Origin: Phocaeicola plebeius DSM 17135 | GTDB taxonomy: Bacteria > Bacteroidota > Bacteroidia > Bacteroidales > Bacteroidaceae | Assembly (NCBI RefSeq): GCF_000187895.1 | Contig: NZ_DS990133.1 | Location: 372,001 to 436,000 of the forward strand | Direction: 5' to 3' | Length of the DNA stretch: 64,000 nucleotides | In this document: positions 36,532 to 43,717 of the stretch, piece by piece | Layout: every line of letters starts with the position of its first letter | Numbering within the stretch: the stretch's first letter is position 1 | The notes under the pieces: generated by a model | Seen by the model: the letters and a program-made list of their open reading frames with translations, nothing else | The model's database searches: none | What the model was told of the DNA's origin: nothing | Made by a program: the position numbers and the translations under genes

Positions 36532-37218
36532 TTAGATTTCCTTGATTCTTAATACATTATACGAGATATGCTCGTCATATACATCTGTATCATCCACTCG
36601 CTTGATGTACTTCACTACACGAACAGTTACCGGCAGTACAATCACTTCATACAAAGTCTTGAGTACCACCTGCACCAGCATCATCTTGGCCAGCTCACTC
36701 ACCGGCATCAGTCCGCCAAAAGCCAGCGGGAAGAAAATCAGCGAGTCGGCTCCCTCTCCGGCTATGGTCGACAATACGGCACGGGCAGAGAAATTCTTTC
36801 CATGTGAAGCCACTTTCATGCGGCTCATCACATACGCATTGATAAACGAACCAACCAGAAAGGCTGTCAGACTGGCTACCGCAATTCGAGGTGCCATGCC
36901 GAATACGAAATTGAAGCTTTCTTCTCCCTCCCAGAACGGAGCAGCGGGAAGAGCCACTGCCAACTGTCCCATGGCCACTACCATGAAATTCATGAGGAAG
37001 CCCATCCAGATAATCAGACGCGCCTTACGGAAGCCCCATACTTCGGCAATACAGTCATTAATAATGTAAGAAATCGGGAAAACAATGAGTCCGGCAGTTA
37101 CAGAAATCGGACCCAGCTGTACGACTTTGGTTTCTAACAGATTGGCTGCCACCAGACAGACACAAAACACAATGCCCAAAACCATAAAAGGCACTGATAC
37201 GAGATTTTCTTTTTTCAT
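36532..37218 (-). CDS. yhhQ: Queuosine precursor transporter (YhhQ/QPT family)
   Basis: A 228-residue membrane protein with about six helices. The [23 protein letters not shown] segment and [14 protein letters not shown] are hallmark motifs of the QPT/COG1738 family that imports preQ0/preQ1. It is first in a three-gene operon with queC and queF, so the cell appears equipped both to make and to take up precursors. A -7 box lies at 37303-37310, giving a leader of roughly 78 nt whose last part contains a possible preQ1-type aptamer. Confidence 0.93.
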   Translation of the reverse strand: MKKENLVSVPFMVLGIVFCVCLVAANLLETKVVQLGPISVTAGLIVFPISYIINDCIAEVWGFRKARLIIWMGFLMNFMVVAMGQLAVALPAAPFWEGEESFNFVFGMAPRIAVASLTAFLVGSFINAYVMSRMKVASHGKNFSARAVLSTIAGEGADSLIFFPLAFGGLMPVSELAKMMLVQVVLKTLYEVIVLPVTVRVVKYIKRVDDTDVYDEHISYNVLRIKEI

Positions 37219-37254
37219 CGCTCCTGTTTTTTACGTGGTGTTCTAGAATACACG
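37219..37254 (-). promoter_or_regulatory. Candidate preQ1-I-like riboswitch in the yhhQ leader (low confidence)
   Basis: Read on the minus strand, a CGTG/CACG stem encloses a loop with TTCTAG, then an A-rich stretch (AAAAAAC), then AGGAG as ribosome binding site just before the ATG. Order and spacing resemble the short preQ1-I fold (stem, TTCTAG loop, stem, A-rich strand, RBS). The stem is only 4 bp, and the GG before TTC and the conserved C after TAG are missing, so coincidence is possible. Confidence 0.3.
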
Positions 37255-37302
37255 ACCGCTATTCACGGCATCGCATGTAAATGTTCTCTTTTTAATCGGG
37301 CG

Positions 37303-37310
37303 CAAAGATA
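37303..37310 (-). promoter_or_regulatory. -7 box for the queuosine operon
   Basis: TATCTTTG on the minus strand, 84 bp upstream of the transporter start codon. Confidence 0.6.
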
Positions 37311-37393
37311 CAAAGAAATTTCGGGATTAAACTCCATTCCCCTCCAATTATCTTACAAACCTGCGGCAAATATGTAACAGATATTTCTTCACC

Positions 37394-37489
37394 TTCTATG
37401 TTTCCCAGTGCAGAACCCTATGTTTTCCTTACGCGAAACCTACGTTTCCCGGTGCGGAAACGTAAGTTTTACCTAAGGGAAACATAGAA
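37394..37489. repeat. Degenerate 22-bp-period tandem array B
   Basis: Four 22-bp units begin at 37396, 37418, 37440 and 37462 in the divergent gap (37219-37614) between the queuosine operon and the nitroreductase gene. Each has GTTT at unit positions 5-8; units 2-4 end in GAAAC, and unit 1 in GAACC. The third unit with its next two bases is close to a palindrome (TACGTTTCC ... GGAAACGTA). The outer edges form a perfect 13-bp inverted repeat (37394-37406 with 37477-37489). The rest of the gap holds only two promoters and the transporter leader. Confidence 0.8.
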
Positions 37490-37576
37490 AAGGAAACAAC
37501 ACCCCAAAAACGTCACAAGGTCAATCCCCGAATACCGTTTTCTCCTTACGCTTACAGAAAAAACAAATAAAAATCG

Positions 37577-37584
37577 TACCTTTG
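37577..37584 (+). promoter_or_regulatory. -7 box for the ferredoxin-nitroreductase gene
   Basis: TACCTTTG, 30 bp upstream of the ATG at 37615; it places transcription start near 37591 and supports the later ATG. Confidence 0.6.
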
Positions 37585-37614
37585 TGAATAATGTATCTAA
37601 ATTTATTCCACACT

Positions 37615-38472
37615 ATGGCTCAAATACATATCAATCAGAATACATGCATACGCTGTAAGAAATGCGTCAGAATATGCCCCTCTGCTCTGTTTACCCTTCA
37701 GGAAGATAAAGGTATTGAAGTGAATACCGACGACTGCATCAGTTGCGGACACTGCGTGGCCGTTTGTCCGACCAACTCCATTGAGCATGCTGATTTTCCA
37801 CCTGAAAAGGTTCATACCATCGACCGGAGCCAACTTCCCACTGCCGACCAGATGGAACTGCTCATCCGTTCCCGCCGCTCGAACCGCGCATTTTCCAAAG
37901 AAAAAGTCTCGGAAGAGTTGTTACAGCGTATCATAGAAGCTGCCCATCGGGCCCCGACGGCAACCAATGCACAAGAAGTCAAAATGGTATTGGTCACCCG
38001 CCCGGAAACTTTGAAGGAAGTCAGCCGTATCACCATCGGTACTTTTATGTCGATAGTAAACTTGGTGGAAAATCCGTTACTGAAATTGATATTGAAGCCG
38101 CTTATGCCTTCGGGCTATCGCTACGTGCCGGTGTTCAAAAAACTGCATGAGGAATTTGAACGAGGTAACGACGGTATTTTGAGAGGTGCCACGGCTGCCA
38201 TCTTTTTCTATACCGACAAAAAAGAACGTTTCGGATGTCAGGACTGCAACCTTGCCTACCAGAATGCTTCACTCATGGCAGAAGCAGCAGGAGTCTCACA
38301 GTTCTACACCGGATTCGTATGCAGTGCAGCAGGAATGGACCGGAAAAGAAAGTTGCAAAAGCTGTTAGGTATTGAAGGAACCGTTCATGCCGGTATCGCA
38401 TTAGGCATACCGTCTTTCCACTTCGATAAATACATCGACAAAAAAGAGGTGGTATTGAAACGTATTGATTAA
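37615..38472 (+). CDS. Ferredoxin-nitroreductase fusion protein
   Basis: A 285-residue protein. Residues about 1-60 hold two 4Fe-4S ferredoxin motifs (CIRCKKCVRICP and CISCGHCVAVCP). Residues about 75-280 are an FMN-dependent nitroreductase domain (RRSNRAFSKEKVSEELLQRIIEAAHRAPTATNAQEV, GVSQFYTGFV). An extra cysteine cluster (FGCQDC) lies in the second domain. The fusion would let ferredoxin-type electrons reach the flavin; the physiological acceptor is unknown. The start MAQIHINQNTC at 37615 is chosen because the upstream ATG at 37591 coincides with the expected transcription start. Confidence 0.92.
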   Translation: MAQIHINQNTCIRCKKCVRICPSALFTLQEDKGIEVNTDDCISCGHCVAVCPTNSIEHADFPPEKVHTIDRSQLPTADQMELLIRSRRSNRAFSKEKVSEELLQRIIEAAHRAPTATNAQEVKMVLVTRPETLKEVSRITIGTFMSIVNLVENPLLKLILKPLMPSGYRYVPVFKKLHEEFERGNDGILRGATAAIFFYTDKKERFGCQDCNLAYQNASLMAEAAGVSQFYTGFVCSAAGMDRKRKLQKLLGIEGTVHAGIALGIPSFHFDKYIDKKEVVLKRID

Positions 38473-38484
38473 ACCGAAAATGCC

Positions 38485-39525
38485 ATGACAAAAAACAACC
38501 TGCTAAGCGAAAAGCTGAATTATACGGGAGCCAGCCATACGCCGACTCACCTGCATTTCTGTACATACAACACAGAAATTCTGGAATATCATCAGGGAGC
38601 TTCCATCAAAGAGTTTTCTCCTTTCATCCGGCCGGATGCCATCAACTGGGTACAGATTCACGGATTGCAGAATACAGAAATCGTGCAGGAAGTCTGCGAT
38701 TTTTTCCACATCGATTTTCTTACCACACAAGATATTCTCAATGCGGAGCATCTGACAAAAATTGAAGAGCATGACACCTACAATGTGGTCATCCTGAAAC
38801 AGTTGTCGGTAGACGAAGAAAACACGTACACTCCCCAACAGCTTTGCATTGTGCAGGGAAGTAATTTCGTACTTACCTTCATGGAACACGACAGCGATTT
38901 CTTCAATGAGATTCACACGGCACTGAAAAACAATACCCTGAAAATCCGGAACCGCCAGTCAGATTTTCTGCTAAGCGTCATGCTGAACAGCGTCATGGCC
39001 AGCTTTATGTCTATCATATCCCGAATGGAAGACCAGCTGGAAGATATGGAGGAATCGTTGCTGTCACCGGAAACCAGAAGCGGACTGACATTAGAGGATA
39101 TACAACCCTATCGAAAGGATGCCCGCCTCATCAAGAAATGCATCCTTCCTCTTAAAGAGCAGATGAGCAAGTTGTTTCATGCCGACAACGTACTGCTTCA
39201 CAAAGCCAACCGTCCGTTCTTTAACGACGTAAACGACCATCTGCAATTCGTACTACAGACTCTCGACGGCTGCCGCGACATGATTTCGGCCCTGGTAGAC
39301 CTTTACCTGTCGAACAATGACCAGCGGATGAACAACATCATGAAGCAGCTCACCATCGTATCGACTATCTTCATTCCGCTAACATTCTTAGCAGGTATCT
39401 GGGGAATGAATTTCGAATGGATGCCTGAACTGGGATGGAAATACGGTTACCTGATGGCCTGGGGACTGATGCTGGTTACCGGCATCGGAGTATACCTGTT
39501 TTTCAAACGGAAGAAATGGTATTAA
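38485..39525 (+). CDS. corA: Magnesium/cobalt transporter CorA
   Basis: A 346-residue CorA-family channel: a large cytoplasmic domain with long helices (about 1-280) and two C-terminal membrane helices (about 288-306 and 320-338). The GMN selectivity motif (residues 307-309, in GIWGMNFEWMPE) lies in the loop between them, and a positively charged KRKKWY tail follows. It starts 12 bp after the nitroreductase gene, so the two may be cotranscribed. No M-box-type leader is visible. Confidence 0.95.
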   Translation: MTKNNLLSEKLNYTGASHTPTHLHFCTYNTEILEYHQGASIKEFSPFIRPDAINWVQIHGLQNTEIVQEVCDFFHIDFLTTQDILNAEHLTKIEEHDTYNVVILKQLSVDEENTYTPQQLCIVQGSNFVLTFMEHDSDFFNEIHTALKNNTLKIRNRQSDFLLSVMLNSVMASFMSIISRMEDQLEDMEESLLSPETRSGLTLEDIQPYRKDARLIKKCILPLKEQMSKLFHADNVLLHKANRPFFNDVNDHLQFVLQTLDGCRDMISALVDLYLSNNDQRMNNIMKQLTIVSTIFIPLTFLAGIWGMNFEWMPELGWKYGYLMAWGLMLVTGIGVYLFFKRKKWY

Positions 39526-39559
39526 TCACAAACTATTCACCTAAATTATTCTACACAGT

Positions 39560-40225
39560 ATGCGAAAAAAAGAACTTTATCAGAAAGTCATCGAATATTT
39601 TCAGACGGCCATGCCCGTAGCCGAAACGGAACTGCACTATAGCAACCCGTTTGAACTGCTGATAGCTGTCATTCTCAGCGCACAATGTACCGACAAGCGG
39701 GTCAACATGATTACCCCTCCCCTGTTCAGGGATTTTCCTACTCCCGAAGCTTTGGCTGCCACCACTCCGGAAGTAGTGTTCGAATACATCCGCAGCGTGA
39801 GCTATCCCAACAACAAGGCCAAGCATCTGGTAGGAATGGCGCAGATGCTGGTACGCGATTTCCAAAGTACCGTACCCGACACACTGGAGGAACTGATTAA
39901 ATTACCCGGTGTAGGACGCAAAACGGCGAATGTTATCCAGAGCGTGGTATTCAATAAGGCTGCCATGGCAGTCGACACTCATGTATTCCGCGTGAGTCAT
40001 CGCATCGGACTGGTTCCCCGCACGTGTACCACTCCGCTGGCTACTGAAAAACAACTGGTAAAATACATCCCTGAATCGCTTATCCCGACCGCACACCACT
40101 GGCTGATTCTCCACGGACGTTACGTTTGTACGGCACGTGCCCCAAAATGTGAAAGCTGCGGACTGAACGGGATTTGTAAAGAGTCTTTAAAAAGTAGTTC
40201 AGGGCTGTCTATGACTAAAAACTAA
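39560..40225 (+). CDS. nth: Endonuclease III
   Basis: Base-excision repair DNA glycosylase/AP lyase for oxidised pyrimidines. The 221-residue protein has the helix-hairpin-helix LPGVGRKTANVI carrying the catalytic lysine, the catalytic aspartate in VDTHVFRV, and the 4Fe-4S cluster cysteines in CTARAPKCESCGLNGIC. Its length is slightly above the E. coli 211 residues. It lies 34 bp after corA, and a 271-bp AT-rich gap follows before the sulfatase cluster. Confidence 0.95.
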   Translation: MRKKELYQKVIEYFQTAMPVAETELHYSNPFELLIAVILSAQCTDKRVNMITPPLFRDFPTPEALAATTPEVVFEYIRSVSYPNNKAKHLVGMAQMLVRDFQSTVPDTLEELIKLPGVGRKTANVIQSVVFNKAAMAVDTHVFRVSHRIGLVPRTCTTPLATEKQLVKYIPESLIPTAHHWLILHGRYVCTARAPKCESCGLNGICKESLKSSSGLSMTKN

Positions 40226-40358
40226 TTTATAAATGTATGGTGAGAGGCCATTATCTTAATTAAACACTACTATATACAGCCAACCAATCGCAAAGATTTA
40301 AGCAAAAGCCAATCAGAGAGCTATTGGATCCTAATAATCATACATGTTAATACAGATG

Positions 40359-40405
40359 GAAAGAATATTCTTAGAAATTAAAAGATACTTTAAGAATATT
40401 CTTTC
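40359..40405. promoter_or_regulatory. Mirrored palindrome pair upstream of the sulfatase cluster
   Basis: Perfect 15-bp inverted repeat, GAAAGAATATTCTTA (40359-40373) and TAAGAATATTCTTTC (40391-40405). Each arm contains the palindrome AAGAATATTCTT, with centres 31 bp apart (about three helical turns), ending 33 bp upstream of the -7 box. It could be a two-site operator or a hairpin-forming element. Nothing else is evident in the 40226-40496 gap. Confidence 0.6.
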
Positions 40406-40438
40406 TATGTATATTCCCATATACTAAAACTATTCCAT

Positions 40439-40446
40439 TATCTTTG
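40439..40446 (+). promoter_or_regulatory. -7 box for the sulfatase/GH2 cluster
   Basis: TATCTTTG, 50 bp upstream of the first sulfatase ATG; no matching -33 element. Confidence 0.55.
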
Positions 40447-40496
40447 ACCAACGATTATTATTGAAACTAAACTTTTATCTAACCTAAAGAATCTTT

Positions 40497-42044
40497 ATGA
40501 GAAATATCACAATCCTCCTAAGCACTTGTAGTCTGATAAGCAGTACTTTATACGCACAAACAACCGATAAGCCCAACATTATCATGTTTTTAGTGGATGA
40601 TATGGGATGGCAAGATACTTCCGTTCCATTTTTTGAGGACAATAGGACCCTGCTCAATGAACGTTACCATACACCCAACATGGAAAGATTGGCACAAATG
40701 GGAGTACGATTTACTGAAGCCTATGCATGTGCAATTTCCTCCCCTACCCGCTGCAGTCTAATGTCAGGAATGAATGCAGCCCGACATAAGGTCACCAACT
40801 GGACGCTGGAACTCAATCAAAAGACAGACGAATCAAGCGATGTAATAAAGTTGCCCGAGTGGCATTACAACGGCATCCAACCAGCTGAATCTAACATAAA
40901 CAATTCTACTCCTATTACTTCTTTTCCCCAACTGCTAAAAGAAAACGGTTATCGAACAATTCATTGTGGTAAAGCACATTTCGGTGCACGCACTACACCT
41001 GGAGAAAATCCACTCAACATGGGATTTGATGTAAATATTGCAGGAGGCGCGAATGGTGCTCCAGGAAGTTATTTAGGGACAAGAAATTTCGGAGAAGGTA
41101 GCCGATTTGCCGTAAAAGGACTGGAAAAATATTACGGTCAGGATATATTTATCACAGAAGCGCTCACAAGAGAAGCGCTCAAAGAGATTGACCAATCTGT
41201 AGAAATGAACAAACCATTCTACCTGTATATGTCACATTATGCAGTGCATACTCCTTACGATGAAGATAAAAGGTTCAGTAGTAATTATAGAGACAAATAT
41301 GACAAACAGCTCAAGGCTATACTCGACGAAAAAGAAGTCAAATATGCGGCACTGGTAGAGGGTATGGACAAAAGTCTGGGAGATATTCTTGACTATTTAA
41401 ACTCACATCCACAAATAGCTCAAAACACTATTATCCTCTTCATGTCCGACAATGGAGGGCTGGCATTGAATCATGCTCGCCAGGGCATAGAAAACCGTGA
41501 TGCGAATGCTCCAGCCCGTGCCGGAAAAGGTTCGGCTTTCATGGGAGGTGTACGCGAACCCATGATGGTATACTGGCCTGGAATAACAAAGGGAAACAGC
41601 ATCTGCCACCAAAAAGTAATTATCGAAGACTTTTTCCCTACCATATTGGAGATGGCGGGTATAAAGAACTATACGACCAAACAAACCATTGATGGAGTGA
41701 GCTTTGTAGATGCATTAAAAAATCCGGACAATCTTAAAGAACGCACACTTATTTGGCATTTCCCTAACTTATGGGGCGAAACACAAAACAAGGAAGAGGG
41801 ATATGGTGCTTATTCGGCTATTTTGAAAGAAGATTATCATCTGATTTATACTTGGGAAACTCAAAAGCTCAGATTATACCATATCAAAAATGATATAGGC
41901 GAACAACAAGACTTAGCATCTCAGCACCCGGAAATCGTAAAGCAGTTGAGCAAAGAAATGTCTGATTATTTGAGAGCAAGAAGTGCCCAAAGACCTTCCA
42001 TGAAGACGACGGGTAAAATTATACCTTATCCTGATGAATTATAA
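40497..42044 (+). CDS. S1-family sulfatase (Ser-type)
   Basis: A 515-residue secreted sulfatase (signal peptide about 1-20, LYAQ). Metal-binding PNIIMFLVDDMGWQD is followed by the formylglycine motif SSPTR (Ser81-Arg85), so the nucleophile would be made from Ser81 by an anaerobic sulfatase-maturating enzyme not encoded here. FMSDNGG supplies further metal ligands. It starts a three-gene plus-strand run with a second sulfatase and a GH2. The sulfated sugar target cannot be named from sequence. Confidence 0.93.
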   Translation: MRNITILLSTCSLISSTLYAQTTDKPNIIMFLVDDMGWQDTSVPFFEDNRTLLNERYHTPNMERLAQMGVRFTEAYACAISSPTRCSLMSGMNAARHKVTNWTLELNQKTDESSDVIKLPEWHYNGIQPAESNINNSTPITSFPQLLKENGYRTIHCGKAHFGARTTPGENPLNMGFDVNIAGGANGAPGSYLGTRNFGEGSRFAVKGLEKYYGQDIFITEALTREALKEIDQSVEMNKPFYLYMSHYAVHTPYDEDKRFSSNYRDKYDKQLKAILDEKEVKYAALVEGMDKSLGDILDYLNSHPQIAQNTIILFMSDNGGLALNHARQGIENRDANAPARAGKGSAFMGGVREPMMVYWPGITKGNSICHQKVIIEDFFPTILEMAGIKNYTTKQTIDGVSFVDALKNPDNLKERTLIWHFPNLWGETQNKEEGYGAYSAILKEDYHLIYTWETQKLRLYHIKNDIGEQQDLASQHPEIVKQLSKEMSDYLRARSAQRPSMKTTGKIIPYPDEL

Positions 42045-42124
42045 TTCCCTACGATATAATTTCTCATTATTAATATACTTACGTCCAAGTATCGCCTATT
42101 AATATAAACTTTATTCAATTCACC

Positions 42125-43696
42125 ATGAACAGAATATCGCTTATCCCATTTTTGTTGTGTACTACTCCCCTTTCATCACATGCCCAAAAGATACAGCAGC
42201 CCCACATCGTGCTCATTCTATGCGATGACATGGGATTTTCCGATTTAGGATGCTACGGCAGTGAAATCCATACCCCCAATATTGATAAGCTGGCTCAGGA
42301 TGGCATACGCTTCAGTCAGTTCAAAAATACGGGAAGAAGTTGTCCGAGCAGAGCCGCCCTACTTACCGGCAGATACCAACACCAAGTGGGAATGGGATGG
42401 ATGGCAGAAGTGGATGAGCACCGTCCGGGATACAGAGGACAAATAGATAAAGAATACCCGACCATCGCTGAAATCATGAAAGCAGGAGGATATCGTACTT
42501 ACATGAGCGGGAAATGGCATGTCACTACCACTGGTGGATACGATGCTCCCAACGGCAGTTATCCTGTGCAAAGAGGATTCGACAGGTATTACGGTTGTCT
42601 GCACGGAGGAGGAAGCTACTATAAACCTGACCCGGTATACAATGATTTAAAAAGAATCACTCAATTGCCCGACGATTATTACTACACAAAAGCCATTACC
42701 GATTCCGCGGTAAGTTTTATCCATACACATGATACAGACAAGCCCATGTTCTTGTATCTGGCCCATTATGCACCTCATCTGCCTCTTCAGGCTCCAGCAG
42801 AGTATGTTGAAAAATGTATGGACCGATATAAAGTAGGATACGATGTGCTACGAAAGCAGCGATTTGAAAAACAAAAGAGACTGGGACTTATTCCTGACAA
42901 TATGGAATTGCCTATCTTCAATAAAGAATTCAATGGTAAACGTCCGTCATGGAATGAATTGACACCGGAACAGCAAGAGAAATGGATAAAAGACATGGCT
43001 ACCTATGCTGCTATGATTGAAATCATGGACGAAGGTATCGGACTAGTCATAAAAGAACTCAAAAAGAAAAATATGTATGAAAATACAGTGTTTCTCTTCA
43101 TGAGTGACAATGGAGCTACCAACGAAGGAGGATTTATCGGACAACTGATGTCTGACCTGTCAAACACTCCCTATAGAAGCTACAAAAAGTGGGGATTTCA
43201 AGGTGGAACCAGTAGTCCGCTGATTCTTAGTTATGGTAATAAGAACAAGAATCTACAAAAAGGAAGAGTATGTAATCAACCGGCCCATATCATTGATATA
43301 ATGCCTACTTGTATGGCATTGGGAAACGTAGCATATCCTAAAACATTCTCACATGCAGACCTACCTGGAACAAACCTGCTTCCGGCTATAACCGGCCAAT
43401 CCATTCACAAGCGAACGCTGTACTTTGAACACCAGAGTTCATGCGCTATTATAGAGGGTAACTGGAAACTGGTAAGGGCCGACAGAAACAGTCAATGGGA
43501 ACTGATAGACCTCGACAAAGATCCGTTTGAAACGCATGACCTCTCTGCCACATATCCAGATAAGGTAGAGGAACTGGAAAGCAAATGGATTGAGTGGGCA
43601 AATACACATAAAGTTTTCCCCCTAGAAGATAAACCATGGACAGAAAGAATCAATTTCTATCAGGAAAAGAATTCCTATCAAAAAGGAGATTATTAA
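42125..43696 (+). CDS. S1-family sulfatase (Ser-type), second
   Basis: A 523-residue secreted sulfatase (signal peptide about 1-20, SSHAQ). PHIVLILCDDMGFSDLGCYG is the metal-binding opening, and the active-site motif is SCPSR (Ser72-Arg76), again Ser-type with Cys in the variable second position. KWHVTT and FMSDNGAT provide other conserved residues. It resembles arylsulfatase-like S1_4-type proteins and is clearly diverged from the preceding sulfatase, so the two probably remove different sulfate groups. It lies 80 bp after sulfatase 1 and 21 bp before the GH2 gene. Confidence 0.93.
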   Translation: MNRISLIPFLLCTTPLSSHAQKIQQPHIVLILCDDMGFSDLGCYGSEIHTPNIDKLAQDGIRFSQFKNTGRSCPSRAALLTGRYQHQVGMGWMAEVDEHRPGYRGQIDKEYPTIAEIMKAGGYRTYMSGKWHVTTTGGYDAPNGSYPVQRGFDRYYGCLHGGGSYYKPDPVYNDLKRITQLPDDYYYTKAITDSAVSFIHTHDTDKPMFLYLAHYAPHLPLQAPAEYVEKCMDRYKVGYDVLRKQRFEKQKRLGLIPDNMELPIFNKEFNGKRPSWNELTPEQQEKWIKDMATYAAMIEIMDEGIGLVIKELKKKNMYENTVFLFMSDNGATNEGGFIGQLMSDLSNTPYRSYKKWGFQGGTSSPLILSYGNKNKNLQKGRVCNQPAHIIDIMPTCMALGNVAYPKTFSHADLPGTNLLPAITGQSIHKRTLYFEHQSSCAIIEGNWKLVRADRNSQWELIDLDKDPFETHDLSATYPDKVEELESKWIEWANTHKVFPLEDKPWTERINFYQEKNSYQKGDY

Positions 43697-43717
43697 CCTT
43701 AAAATAAACCATATCGT

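Noticed and set aside
42068-42108. TATTAATATA duplicated in the sulfatase-sulfatase gap
   Set aside because: Very AT-rich background makes two copies expected by chance; spacing does not match the arrays or promoter rules.
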